A stretch of 54,111 bases of DNA. Source: a bacterium. Lineage in GTDB: Bacteria > Verrucomicrobiota > Lentisphaeria > Victivallales > GWF2-38-69. Both the position numbers and the translations under genes were made by a program. Within the stretch, counting starts at the first letter, position 1; every line of letters starts with the position of its first letter. The DNA lies in contig JAJXWI010000012.1 of the NCBI GenBank assembly GCA_021781705.1, positions 1 through 54,111 of the forward strand. Reading direction: 5' to 3'. This document shows positions 10,933 through 19,886 of the stretch, in pieces. Under the pieces are notes generated by a model that was not told where the DNA came from, did no database searches, and worked only from the letters and a program-made list of their open reading frames with translations.

Positions 10933-10962
10933 AGGGCGCATAAAACCGCCCTTTTGTATTTT
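10933..10962 (+). terminator. Rho-independent terminator or attenuator after the mutase
   Basis: AGGGCG (10933-10938) pairs with CGCCCT (10947-10952) around an 8-nt loop, followed by TTTGTATTTTTT. It sits 15 nt after the mutase stop and only 18 nt before the next gene start, so it probably lowers rather than abolishes readthrough into the CoA-transferase. Confidence 0.7.
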
Positions 10963-10979
10963 TTGCGAAGGGAAATGGC

Positions 10980-12164
10980 ATGAAGTCGCTGACAGGAATC
11001 AGAGTGTTGGACTTAAGCAGAGTGCTGGCAGGCCCATATTGTACCATGATGCTTGCAGACCACGGTGCTGAGATAATCAAAGTTGAATTGCCAGGAACAG
11101 GAGATGATTCAAGAGCTTTTACACCCATGATTGAAGGGGAAAGCGTTTATTTTGCAAACATTAACCGCGGCAAGAAATCCATAACGCTCAATCTAAAAAG
11201 TCCGGACGCAAAAGAAGTAATAAAAAAACTGGTTGCAAAATCTGACGTGGTCGTGGAAAATTTCAGGCCTGGGACAATGGAAAAACTTAAACTGGGCTAT
11301 GATGTGTTAAAAGGAATCAATCCTAAAATAATCTATGCTTGCGGGTCAGGATATGGTCACTCTGGGCCATGGACTAGTAAGCCTGCATATGATCTGGTCA
11401 TTCAGGCTTTAAGTGGATTTATGAGTATTACAGGGCAGGAGAATTCTATCCCGACAAAAGCCGGCCCTTCCATTATGGATATTTTAACAGGAATATTTTT
11501 GTATGCAGGAATAACTACCGCGCTCTATGCCAGAGAAAAAACAGGACTCGGTCAAAAGGTAGATGTTGCCATGCTCGACTGCGGTGTTGCAGTATTAGAA
11601 AATGCGCTCATGCGTTATACCACAACAGGAGAAGTTCCTTTGAGAATTGGAAACAGGCACTCTTCGATCACACCTTTTGAAAGCTTTAAGGCGAAAGACG
11701 ATTACTTTGTCATAGCATGCGGAAATGATAATTTGTTCTTTAAGATGTGTGAAGTACTGGAAAGAGAAGATATAAAAAATGACCGCCGTTTCGCTACCAA
11801 TGAGCTTAGAACCAGGAACCAAAAAGTATTATTTATCCTGTTACGAAAAATATTTGAAGAAAAAACAGTCAACGAATGGGTTTCTATTCTAGATGCCGCA
11901 GGAATACCGGTAGCCCCTATAATCACGGTTGATAAACTTTTAGATAATCCGCAGCTCAAAGCTAGAAATATGTTATTGGACATGAATCACCCTGTCATAG
12001 GAAAAATGAAAATAACAGGGACTCCGATAAAACTGGAAAAAACGCCTGGAGATATTTCTTCTCCTGCCCCAAGCCTTGGTCAGCACACCGAAGAAGTTTT
12101 GAAAAATATTCTTAATATTGATGATTCGATGATTAGCTATTGGAAAAAAAATGGTGTCCTGTAA
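10980..12164 (+). CDS. Family III (CaiB/BaiF) CoA-transferase
   Basis: A 394-residue class III CoA-transferase. Signatures are RVLDLSRVLAGPYCTMMLADHGAEIIKVE at the N-terminus, GDDSRAF, NRGKKSITLNLKSP, VVENFRPGTMEKLKLGYD and GYGHSGPW, with the conserved catalytic-aspartate region near MLDCGVAVLENALMRY. It moves CoA between carboxylic acids; the substrate cannot be read from sequence. Between the mutase and methylmalonyl-CoA decarboxylase genes, a job such as passing CoA from propionyl-CoA to succinate or a related acid is plausible. If so, it would replace the unrelated class I enzyme ScpC of E. coli. GAAGGG precedes the ATG. Confidence 0.88.
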   Translation: MKSLTGIRVLDLSRVLAGPYCTMMLADHGAEIIKVELPGTGDDSRAFTPMIEGESVYFANINRGKKSITLNLKSPDAKEVIKKLVAKSDVVVENFRPGTMEKLKLGYDVLKGINPKIIYACGSGYGHSGPWTSKPAYDLVIQALSGFMSITGQENSIPTKAGPSIMDILTGIFLYAGITTALYAREKTGLGQKVDVAMLDCGVAVLENALMRYTTTGEVPLRIGNRHSSITPFESFKAKDDYFVIACGNDNLFFKMCEVLEREDIKNDRRFATNELRTRNQKVLFILLRKIFEEKTVNEWVSILDAAGIPVAPIITVDKLLDNPQLKARNMLLDMNHPVIGKMKITGTPIKLEKTPGDISSPAPSLGQHTEEVLKNILNIDDSMISYWKKNGVL

Positions 12165-12201
12165 AGTATTCACGGTGTGAAAATTTTAGGAGATATGAAT
12201 T

Positions 12202-12987
12202 ATGGCTTTTATAAAAACTGAAATAAATGGGAAAATTGCTACATTGTCTCTGAACAATGAAAGCAAGCTAAACGCACTCAGCAAATCACTTATAGAAGAG
12301 TGCGTAGCATTTTTTAAACAGTGCAAAACAAAAAAAGTATTGGTAGTGTTAATAAAAGCTGAGCACAACAAGCAAAATGTATGGTCGGCAGGACATGATA
12401 TAAACGAATTACCGGAAGGGCATCGCGATCCTTTAGGGTATTATGACCCGCTTGAAGTACTACTGAGAAAAGTGAGGGAATATCCTGGCCCTGTAATCGC
12501 AGTAGTAAAGGGTGGTGTGTGGGGCGGAGCCTGCGACCTGATAATGACTTGCGACCTCGTATATGCAGATAAAACTTCTACATTCGCCATAACCCCTGCA
12601 AAAATAGGTATACCCTACAATATTACTGGAATATTAAATTTCATTAACCATATAGGGCTAAATAGGGCAAAGGAAATGTTTTTTACAGCAAAACCCATAG
12701 ATTCCGAAAAAGCTGAAAAATGGGGAATTGTAAACCAGATATTAGAAACAAATGAGGTAGATGCAAGAGCTCTAGAGGTAGCTCAACAAATTTGCTCAAA
12801 TTCTTCGCTCGCAATTTCTGTAATTAAAGAACAATTCCACACACTTACAAATGCCGGAGCGTCTCTTCCTCCCATATGCTTTGAACGAATAGAGGGGCTT
12901 CGTCGCGAAGTCTATGACAGCCATGACTATGCGGAAGGAATTCTCTCGTTCAAAGAAAAAAGAAAGCCTGTTTTTCTAGGCGAATAA
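12202..12987 (+). CDS. scpB: Methylmalonyl-CoA decarboxylase (crotonase fold)
   Basis: A 261-residue crotonase-superfamily protein that matches E. coli YgfG/ScpB closely along its length. It shares SAGHDINELPEGHRDPL (including the active-site histidine of that enzyme), GGVWGGACDLIMTCDL for the oxyanion hole, and GIPYNITGI with the catalytic tyrosine. The C-terminus ERIEGLRREVYDSHDYAEGI is also typical. It decarboxylates methylmalonyl-CoA to propionyl-CoA. AGGAG lies 9 nt before the chosen ATG. An upstream ATG at 12195 is out of frame. It is the last gene of the mutase group before an accessory block. Confidence 0.92.
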   Translation: MAFIKTEINGKIATLSLNNESKLNALSKSLIEECVAFFKQCKTKKVLVVLIKAEHNKQNVWSAGHDINELPEGHRDPLGYYDPLEVLLRKVREYPGPVIAVVKGGVWGGACDLIMTCDLVYADKTSTFAITPAKIGIPYNITGILNFINHIGLNRAKEMFFTAKPIDSEKAEKWGIVNQILETNEVDARALEVAQQICSNSSLAISVIKEQFHTLTNAGASLPPICFERIEGLRREVYDSHDYAEGILSFKEKRKPVFLGE

Positions 12988-12994
12988 AATTTTT

Positions 12995-13023
12995 GTTTTA
13001 GGTTTTAGGTTTTAAGTTTTAGG
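12995..13023. repeat. Tandem heptanucleotide repeat (GTTTTAG)x4
   Basis: Four consecutive 7-mers GTTTTAG, GTTTTAG, GTTTTAA and GTTTTAG start 8 nt after the scpB stop. They are one of several period-7 arrays in the window located at gene ends. Confidence 0.85.
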
Positions 13024-13101
13024 TCGAGAATAAAACAAAATATTCCCCAAATGTAAGTGATGAATTTTTTACATCCATTTGGGAGCATATATATTAGTTT
13101 T

Positions 13102-13677
13102 ATGAAAACAGATCACTCTATATATCGGTATTATAAATTTGGGATGAATCCTTTTAAAAGTATTTCAGACTTACCCGATGATGAAATTACTTTTTTTATG
13201 AAACAGAACTTTCCTAATCATAGGTGGTTTCATGCTAATCCAGAAAAAAGAATAGGAAATAGAAGAAAAATTGAAAAATGGCTTTATGGAAAATTTGTTT
13301 TGTCTGGTGGGCATCCAAAAACAAATCATCCTTGCTACTTTACTCTTGGTAAGACACCTTTTCTAAAGGAATTCGAGTCTTTTGATGGCCAGTCTGCTGA
13401 AATGAAAATCCCATTAAGTATATTTTCTTCCAAAAATATTAGTTTTACATATCCAGATAGTTTTTTCTCTGAGTGGCTTAGCCGAAATAAAGATCATAAA
13501 CTGTACAGGAAAGAGTTAAATGGCAAAATATTTACCTTAGATGAAGTTATCAATTTGTTGAGTTTAGGTAAAATCCCTAAAAATGTTCAAATGGATACTC
13601 CAAACTATAAATACAATTTCTACATTGAAGCTCAAGTTTGGGATTATGATGTCCTAAATGATTATAAAAAAATCTGA
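13102..13677 (+). CDS. Hypothetical cytosolic protein
   Basis: A protein of about 191 residues with no signal peptide or membrane segment. It begins MKTDHSIYRYYKF and contains RWFHANPEKRIGNRRKIEKW and SGGHPKTNHPCYFTLG. I do not recognise a named family. The frame is open further upstream (GTG 13057, ATG 13060), but the segment before 13102 reads poorly, and no start has a clear ribosome site. It is the first gene of the accessory block that separates scpB from meaB. The 146-nt gap after it contains short protein-like fragments with stops, which may be remnants. Confidence 0.5.
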   Translation: MKTDHSIYRYYKFGMNPFKSISDLPDDEITFFMKQNFPNHRWFHANPEKRIGNRRKIEKWLYGKFVLSGGHPKTNHPCYFTLGKTPFLKEFESFDGQSAEMKIPLSIFSSKNISFTYPDSFFSEWLSRNKDHKLYRKELNGKIFTLDEVINLLSLGKIPKNVQMDTPNYKYNFYIEAQVWDYDVLNDYKKI

Positions 13678-13823
13678 CAAGACACTTCTCTTAACTTCAA
13701 AATTCGCGACGACGAAATTATACTAACAACAGAAAAGAAAATATCAAAATAGAATTTGAGCTTTCTTCCTCATTTGCAGGCAGAAGAGTTTTAACGTTCT
13801 CAACTTAATCATAAGTATCGTAG

Positions 13824-14708
13824 GTGCAGATGTTAAATCAAGACCGAAGAAATCCAATAAGGTCGTTATCTACCAACGTAATCGCAGAATATTTGGCTGG
13901 AAAATCTATTTTATCAGCCGAGTTGTTTTCCTCTGGGAAATGCAATTCTAATTATAAACTGACTCTCGATGACGGAATAGTATGTGTGGCTCGATTCTAC
14001 AATTCCGAAAACCCAGATCGTGAGTGTTTCGTAATGGATTTGGCTAGAAAGATAGTCCCAGTTCCAAGAGAATTCTATCGTGGGAATGATTGGGTCATCC
14101 TTGAATTCCTTAATGGCAAGTTGCTCGAGCTTGTTCCCGAATATTCCAAAGCAGCTGGTATTGCAATTGCCCAGTTTTCTTCTCACATTTTCGATTGTCC
14201 CGGAAGGATAGAAGCTGATGGTTCAATTTCATCATTCGAATTTGGAGGACTTCAAGGATTTGTCGAACTAAGCATGGAAAATCCCATAGTACAGGAGTGG
14301 CTAGGATCTGAAAGACGGGAGCGGTTGATAGCAATCTTGAATGAGCGACGATGGATGTTTGAGGAGTTAGATTCGCAAACACACCTAGTTCATGGAGATT
14401 TCAACCCAACGAATATTCTTGTTGAGAGCGGTCAAATTTGTGGTATTCTGGATTGGGAGTATGCACTCGCTGGAACTCCGTTCATGGATATAGGGAATCT
14501 ACTTCGCAATACTGACGAAAATTTTCATAAAGACATTCACGAAGGATTGTTAGAAGGAGGAATGGATCTTCCAGAGGACTGGAAGGAGAGAGCCGAGCTT
14601 GTTGACATTTCTAGCCAACTTGAATTCCTGACTTCAACACTTTCGAATGAGTTTAAGAAGCAGTGCCTCAAACGAATTGACTGGCATATTAAAAAGTGCG
14701 GGCAGTAA
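13824..14708 (+). CDS. Aminoglycoside-phosphotransferase-fold kinase (APH family)
   Basis: A 294-residue APH-fold small-molecule kinase. The catalytic loop HGDFNPTNIL (Brenner motif) is followed by the metal-binding GILDWEYALAGTPFMDIGNLLR. The N-terminal lobe has FSSGKCNSNYKLTLDDG and CVARFY. Homologues phosphorylate aminoglycosides, homoserine, choline or other hydroxyl substrates, so resistance cannot be assumed. The frame begins with GTG 13824, or ATG 13830 two codons on, without a convincing Shine-Dalgarno. By eye its codon use looks more GC-rich than its neighbours, consistent with acquisition. Confidence 0.8.
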   Translation: MQMLNQDRRNPIRSLSTNVIAEYLAGKSILSAELFSSGKCNSNYKLTLDDGIVCVARFYNSENPDRECFVMDLARKIVPVPREFYRGNDWVILEFLNGKLLELVPEYSKAAGIAIAQFSSHIFDCPGRIEADGSISSFEFGGLQGFVELSMENPIVQEWLGSERRERLIAILNERRWMFEELDSQTHLVHGDFNPTNILVESGQICGILDWEYALAGTPFMDIGNLLRNTDENFHKDIHEGLLEGGMDLPEDWKERAELVDISSQLEFLTSTLSNEFKKQCLKRIDWHIKKCGQ

Positions 14709-14824
14709 ACTCTCTATTCAATAGACTTATAATCAATAAGATAAATTAAATATTTAGAATAAATTTACGCATACCATAGGACAAATAGCAAAACAGTATA
14801 ACATTGCTAATATTGGAAGAAACA

Positions 14825-15076
14825 ATGAAACGTTTCAATTATCCAGAATACGTGCGGCTGCGGGAAATATTTACTAACAACACCCGAACCGGCAATTACT
14901 TCTTACATTTCAACTTCAGACTCGCTAATAACGAAATTCCTCCCTATCCTAAAACTAATGTAAGTAGGAGTATTTTTGGTTATGTGGATAGGTTGCAAAA
15001 AATGGGGTTATATACTTGCGAGACAATTTTAATTCTTATTTTTCCTACCCCAGAAAGAATAACTCGCATAAGTTGA
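14825..15076 (+). CDS. Small hypothetical ORF
   Basis: An 83-residue ORF starting MKRFNYPEYVRLREIF with GGAAG 6 nt upstream, so the later ATG is preferred over one at 14804. No family is recognised. The middle reads like folded protein (NYFLHFNFRLANNEIPPYP), and the C-terminal third is hydrophobic. It may be real, or a fragment of a larger lost gene. Confidence 0.35.
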   Translation: MKRFNYPEYVRLREIFTNNTRTGNYFLHFNFRLANNEIPPYPKTNVSRSIFGYVDRLQKMGLYTCETILILIFPTPERITRIS

Positions 15077-15099
15077 TTAAAGAAGTTATTTGCGTATAA
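15072..15099 (+). promoter_or_regulatory. Candidate sigma70-type promoter for the following membrane-protein gene
   Basis: TTGATT (15072-15077), a 16-nt spacer and a perfect TATAAT (15094-15099). It lies about 100 nt before the ATG at 15198. Confidence 0.5.
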
Positions 15100-15197
15100 T
15101 GAATTAAAGAGCGCGAAAAATATTCACCGAAAAATTTGTGGTTGCCTCTTATGCCTTTAATTTGTCTAGACAAAACTCAAAAGCCCGTTAGATTAGT

Positions 15198-16919
15198 ATG
15201 CAAGGTAAACTAGATTTTTACAATACGATTCTTAATATAGAAATAACGACTGTTACTCTTTTTTTTGCTGCTTATTTTCTTTTTGTTCAGTCATTTATAA
15301 GAAAACACAATCTTAAGCACGTTGGATTGGTATTAAGCGACATTTTTCTTTGGGTTAGCCTTATTCTATTTATATTTACCATATCTATTTCGTCTGGGAT
15401 AGTATTTTTTAGAGGTAAAATATCTTCTGATGTATGGGGATATGAAGAAATAAAAATACTGCTTTCAAGTTTTTGGTTTACGCTAAGCGTATTTAGTGCG
15501 TTTATTTTTTCAAAGGTATTTCTAATCATATACATTTTTAAAAACATTAAAACATTAACCTCAAATATATTATTAGAAAAGTTACTCAAACGTTGGAAAG
15601 CTAAGCGTGTGATAGAACAAATACAAAACTTAATTTTAAAACGTGAAAAAGAGGATTATGTCCCACAAATAGAAATATCAGATGACGACAAAATAATTGT
15701 AACGAATCCAGGTGCCAAGGAAAAAACTCGAGAAAAGCCAATTGAATTTATCTTGCCTCATAATACCCTTATCTCTTTACTCCGTAAATATATTAACCAG
15801 CAAGAAATCCCAGATGTTATAGAACTGCTCTCTGCAACAAGAAAATTTCATAAAAACCTTTTTAATGATATACAACAATCATCGATTGAAGGAGAATTCA
15901 AGAATAAGTTATGCGCTGAAATAATATTGGATTTTATAAATAGCTTTTCTAGAGCATGGCAAATTTGTTTAAAAGAAAATGACGATATTTCATTTAAAGA
16001 ACTCATAAATTGCATTTTTGACGTGCTAATTAATTATACTGAAACACTTGATATGGGTAATGTAGTAGCGTTATTTTCAAGAATTGAGCGTCATTTCACT
16101 TACTATCATAGTTTTTCAACGGATGGAAATTTTTTAATATTAAATCGGGCTAGTAGTCTTGGTGTGAATATATTAAAGTTTGAAGTCGAAAAAGGAATCA
16201 ATATTTCGATTTCAAATGCAATATTCAGAGAATTTGGAAGGTGTGCTGAAGTAATTACTGCAAATTGTGAAATTCGTAGGCGCCCAATGATGCTCGACAC
16301 ATCAATGGAAGTAAGAAACGAAATCGAATGGATATTTGATGCTTTTTGTAACTTCCTGCAATACTTTCCCCCTAAGGAATATCCGTCGGTGCTCTTCGAT
16401 GCGCTTACAGTGTTTACACTTTCTCTTTTGGAACGACAGTCTAAAAATGCTGATATTCCTAACCTGCAAGATAGAATGTATGACATCATTAATCATCTTT
16501 GCACCTTTAGTATAGATGCTCTTGCAATTGGTAATTCTAGGGGAGCCTGCTTTGTAATTCTGAGTATCCGCGAAATTCTAAGAAAGATCAGCGATTTAAA
16601 TGTTAGCATTAATCTCGAAGATATATTTTCAAAATTACTACAATTAGGATTCCGCTCACTCTTTTTTAAACAGAATTCCACTTGCGATTTTTTACATACT
16701 CCAATTTATGAAGAAGTGGTTAAATTTTGTATCGATTTTGGAAAAGGAATCAATTTTAATAAGATTATCGATCATTATTATAGAGAGCCCAATGAAATAG
16801 AATCTAATTTTGAATACATTAAATACTTAGGAAAAGAGATGAAAACAAATTTTGATATGATGTTTGATTGGGAATCTGGAGACTTCTACCCTGATAACGA
16901 CCCTAGAAGAAAAATATAA
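15198..16919 (+). CDS. Hypothetical membrane protein with three N-terminal helices
   Basis: A 573-residue protein. Three hydrophobic helices are visible at about residues 12-33, 44-70 and 90-115. After them comes a charged linker (EKEDYVPQIEISDDDKIIV) and a large, mostly alpha-helical soluble domain of about 400 residues with no motif I recognise. The arrangement (short membrane anchor plus long helical cytoplasmic part) is common among poorly characterised accessory or defence-island proteins, but nothing here proves such a role. It is very AT-rich. No good ribosome site is visible before the ATG. Confidence 0.6.
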   Translation: MQGKLDFYNTILNIEITTVTLFFAAYFLFVQSFIRKHNLKHVGLVLSDIFLWVSLILFIFTISISSGIVFFRGKISSDVWGYEEIKILLSSFWFTLSVFSAFIFSKVFLIIYIFKNIKTLTSNILLEKLLKRWKAKRVIEQIQNLILKREKEDYVPQIEISDDDKIIVTNPGAKEKTREKPIEFILPHNTLISLLRKYINQQEIPDVIELLSATRKFHKNLFNDIQQSSIEGEFKNKLCAEIILDFINSFSRAWQICLKENDDISFKELINCIFDVLINYTETLDMGNVVALFSRIERHFTYYHSFSTDGNFLILNRASSLGVNILKFEVEKGINISISNAIFREFGRCAEVITANCEIRRRPMMLDTSMEVRNEIEWIFDAFCNFLQYFPPKEYPSVLFDALTVFTLSLLERQSKNADIPNLQDRMYDIINHLCTFSIDALAIGNSRGACFVILSIREILRKISDLNVSINLEDIFSKLLQLGFRSLFFKQNSTCDFLHTPIYEEVVKFCIDFGKGINFNKIIDHYYREPNEIESNFEYIKYLGKEMKTNFDMMFDWESGDFYPDNDPRRKI

Positions 16920-17228
16920 CAAGGGTCGTGCTTGTAAATATCGTTTTAACTCATCATATGAATTATTCTACTTCATTTCTATACTTCTTAACCGGCTTTT
17001 ATTGTTTTTCAGCTATTTATAAAGGTGATACTGCTTATAGGATGACTGATTAGATCCTGTAGCCAACTACCATAAGTTAGGCTGAACACTGACGGCGTAA
17101 AACAGAGATAAAATGAAGTCAAAAATTAAATATTTTCAGGTTTGAGTTTTATAAATTAACGCCTATCTTTGAGTGTAGATTTAAAAAAAATAACCTTTTT
17201 GCATCCTATTAGACAGTAGTGTAAAAAC
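16920..17228. other. 309-nt intergenic gap before meaB
   Basis: No convincing ORF. AGCCAAC (17061-17067) and GTTAGGCT (17076-17083) make a hairpin with one bulge and no T-run. The rest is AT-rich, without a clear promoter. It is the right-hand edge of the accessory block inserted between scpB and meaB. Confidence 0.5.
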
Positions 17229-18218
17229 ATGAGATATAAAACACCGGAAGAATACAGTAGTGAAATTCTAGATGGAAACAGGTTAGCTCTTTCCCGCGCC
17301 ATAACATTGGTAGAGAGTACGAAGTCTGATCATCAGAAGATTGCGGCTGAAGTTTTAAATAAATTGATCCCGCATACGGGCAAATCCATCCGCCTCGGCA
17401 TAACCGGAGTCCCAGGAGCCGGAAAAAGCACATTCATTGAGGCATTAGGCTGTTATCTTGTCGAAAACGGGCATAAGGTCGCAGTACTTGCCATTGACCC
17501 GAGCAGTACTGTAAGCGGAGGCTCAATTCTCGCAGATAAAACAAGAATGGAAAAACTATCCGTTTCACAAAACGCGTTTATCCGCCCTTCCCCGTCATCT
17601 TCACACCTGGGCGGGGTAGCCCAAAAAACCAGAGAAACAATGCTTCTTTGCGAAGCCGCCGGATTTGATGTAATTATTGTTGAAACGGTCGGAGTCGGAC
17701 AGTCAGAAGTTGCCGCTGCTTCTATGGTGGACTTTTTTCTCGTTCTCATGCTGCCTAATGCGGGAGATGAATTACAGGGCATCAAAAAGGGCGTGCTTGA
17801 GCTTGCCGACGCAATTGCCGTAAATAAGGCCGATGCAAAAGAGATGGAAAAAGCGCTTCTCGCAAAAAAAATATACGAAAACGCAATACACATAGTAACT
17901 CCTATATCTAAACATTGGACGCCGCCTGTTCTCACGTGCAGCGCTCTGGAAAAAATAGGAATAGATGGTGTATGGGAAACTATATTGAAACACAAAGACA
18001 TTTTCACAAAAAGCGGAGAACTTATTAAAAAAAGAAAAGAGCAGGAAATAAACTGGATGTGGGCACTTCTGGATGCAAACCTCAAAAATTACATATTCTC
18101 CATGCCATCAGTAAAAAAGGTCGTAAACGAAGTAAAACATGCCCTACAGGAAGGAAGAATAACCCCCGATTCCGCAGCAAATCAAATACTTGAGAATATA
18201 ATCAGGCAGGTAAAATAG
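17229..18218 (+). CDS. meaB: MeaB/ArgK-family GTPase, methylmalonyl-CoA mutase chaperone
   Basis: A 329-residue SIMIBI-class G-protein. The P-loop is GVPGAGKST, followed by the family signature IDPSSTVSGGSILADKTRM, the switch segment ETVGVGQSEVA and the guanine-specificity motif NKAD. MeaB gates adenosylcobalamin loading and protects the mutase from inactivation. It is normally next to the mutase gene; here about 4.2 kb of accessory DNA lies between it and scpB. The start is the first ATG of the conserved frame; no Shine-Dalgarno is visible. Confidence 0.92.
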   Translation: MRYKTPEEYSSEILDGNRLALSRAITLVESTKSDHQKIAAEVLNKLIPHTGKSIRLGITGVPGAGKSTFIEALGCYLVENGHKVAVLAIDPSSTVSGGSILADKTRMEKLSVSQNAFIRPSPSSSHLGGVAQKTRETMLLCEAAGFDVIIVETVGVGQSEVAAASMVDFFLVLMLPNAGDELQGIKKGVLELADAIAVNKADAKEMEKALLAKKIYENAIHIVTPISKHWTPPVLTCSALEKIGIDGVWETILKHKDIFTKSGELIKKRKEQEINWMWALLDANLKNYIFSMPSVKKVVNEVKHALQEGRITPDSAANQILENIIRQVK

Positions 18219-18261
18219 TTTCTATCCGACATATTATAAACTTAATATAAGGAATATTAAT

Positions 18262-18723
18262 ATGGGAAAAAATGAAACGCTAAGACAACATGAATCAGTT
18301 GCGCAGGCAATAGAAGCAGGAAATAAGATTTTTCTTTCCGGATCGCATATGATTGTTTTCGGAATTCTTGTACTTCTTGTTCCTGTAATAGAACTCGGAA
18401 GTTCTTACCTAAGTTTTGGAATTGGAGTTTTACGCTATCCCTCAGTAAATGCTATTATCCATGTCGTTTTTTACTGGGTACTTTTCAGGACAGCACACTA
18501 TATTGTCTCAAATAAAAAAGAGCATCAAAAAACATCAAATCCTGCTATAAAAAAAGCATTGACGGTATGCATGCCGATACTTGTTTCTATCTTTGGATCT
18601 GTCATCGCCCTGCTCTCAAGCGGATACGACACACTAGTCTGTCCGATTGCCCTATTGTTTAGTAATAATTTTCAGTTATTGTTGCGGCCTGAGAAAAATT
18701 ATAATGGCGGTTGTGCCTATTAA
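18262..18723 (+). CDS. Small integral membrane protein, probably 3'-truncated
   Basis: A 153-residue protein behind AAGGAA. The N-terminus SVAQAIEAGNKIFLSGSHMI is amphipathic, followed by about three hydrophobic helices (near residues 27-48, 62-80 and 93-115). The last about 20 residues (FQLLLRPEKNYNGGCAY) do not look like a natural end. The ORF runs 65 nt into the convergent oxidoreductase gene, so the original 3' end may have been lost. Function is unknown. Confidence 0.5.
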   Translation: MGKNETLRQHESVAQAIEAGNKIFLSGSHMIVFGILVLLVPVIELGSSYLSFGIGVLRYPSVNAIIHVVFYWVLFRTAHYIVSNKKEHQKTSNPAIKKALTVCMPILVSIFGSVIALLSSGYDTLVCPIALLFSNNFQLLLRPEKNYNGGCAY

Positions 18724-19672
18724 TTTCTTCTGTTATTTTTATGGCAAGCCTTAATGCTTCAAGTCCGCTTTTTCCCGAAACTTTGAGTTCCGGTACTTTT
18801 TTAGTTTCTATTGCTTTTAATGCATTTCTTATAAAATTTTCTAATTCTTCCTGAAGCGCGTTATGATCAATAACAGGTACAGTTTCTTTTACAATGCCCG
18901 TAGCGGATTTTGAAAAAACGAACCCTGTTTTATCCTGGTAGTCAAGCGTTATATATGATTCGGCCTGAAAAATTTGCATTTTCCGCATTGGGATTTCACT
19001 TATTCTGCTAGCAGTTATATCTGCCACACAGCCATTCTTAAATGTTATTCTGGCATTTGCCATATCCTCCGACTGACTTAGTACTGACATTCCGGCAGCT
19101 TCAACTTTCTCTACCTTGCTTTCTATAAGGTGAAGAATTAGTTCAATGTCATGTATCATAAGATCCATCACAACTCCAACTTCTGTGCCTCTTGGATGCA
19201 ATCCCGGTCGTGGAGGTGGATATGGAGCTAGCCTTTTTGCTTCAATAAATCTTATATCTTTGACTTTTTTTTCGATAAAGCTCATCACAGGATTGTACCT
19301 CTCAGTGTGCCCCACCTCAAGTACTACATTGTTTTCTTCGGCGAGTGCTGCAAGTTCACCTGCCTGCTGTACCGTAGCTGCAAGCGGTTTCTCAATCAGA
19401 AGATGCTTTTTTTTCTGCAGCAGCGGTAGTGCAATTTTATGATGAAGAGTTGCGGGAACAGCTATGCTGAGTCCATCACACTCATCCGCAAGTTCGTCTA
19501 TAGTATGAAATATTTTAACAGAGTGCTCTTTGGAAATATTTTTTACCGCTTCTTCATTTGCGTCAAAAATCCCTATAAGTTCAGCGTTTTTACTTTCCTT
19601 GTAAAACCTGGTATGGTGTCTTCCCAGAGCGCCAACTCCTATAACTCCTACTCTAAGCTTTCTGCTGTCCAT
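18659..19672 (-). CDS. Gfo/Idh/MocA-family NAD(P)-dependent oxidoreductase
   Basis: A 337-residue dehydrogenase. The N-terminal Rossmann motif is GVIGVGALGRHHTRFYKES, followed by the family signature LLIEKPLA (about residue 92) and the active-site region VLEVGHTERYNPVM. The C-terminal alpha/beta domain contains MDLMIHDIELILHL. Family members oxidise or reduce sugars, inositols or nucleotide-sugars. The divergently transcribed neighbour is a processive glycosyltransferase, so a role in surface sugar supply is possible but unproven. The 3' end overlaps the convergent membrane-protein ORF by 65 nt. Confidence 0.85.
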   Translation of the reverse strand: MDSRKLRVGVIGVGALGRHHTRFYKESKNAELIGIFDANEEAVKNISKEHSVKIFHTIDELADECDGLSIAVPATLHHKIALPLLQKKKHLLIEKPLAATVQQAGELAALAEENNVVLEVGHTERYNPVMSFIEKKVKDIRFIEAKRLAPYPPPRPGLHPRGTEVGVVMDLMIHDIELILHLIESKVEKVEAAGMSVLSQSEDMANARITFKNGCVADITASRISEIPMRKMQIFQAESYITLDYQDKTGFVFSKSATGIVKETVPVIDHNALQEELENFIRNALKAIETKKVPELKVSGKSGLEALRLAIKITEEINRHNRHYNFSQAATITENYY

Positions 19673-19886
19673 ATTGTTTTTCCCTGATTAAAATGTTTAT
19701 TGCTAAATGTCTGCTTAAAATAGCACGTTTTCTTTTTGTTTCGAGATTGAATTCAAAATTAGTTCGGATACCACCTGTTAACAAATGTTTAAAGGCTTGT
19801 TGAAAATTTCTTAAACAGATGCAGATTACCAAGCTCTTTGTACGTTTTTATATTATTGAAGGTTATTTAGTTACTTTAAGGTTTTT

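Noticed and set aside
13678-13823. Short protein-like fragments before the APH gene
   Set aside because: Two stretches of under 20 codons read plausibly but are in different frames and match no family I recognise, so they are not listed as a gene.
17061-17083. Hairpin with GTTAGGC considered as an integron attC site
   Set aside because: The partner box lacks the expected sequence, there is only one site, and no integrase is present.
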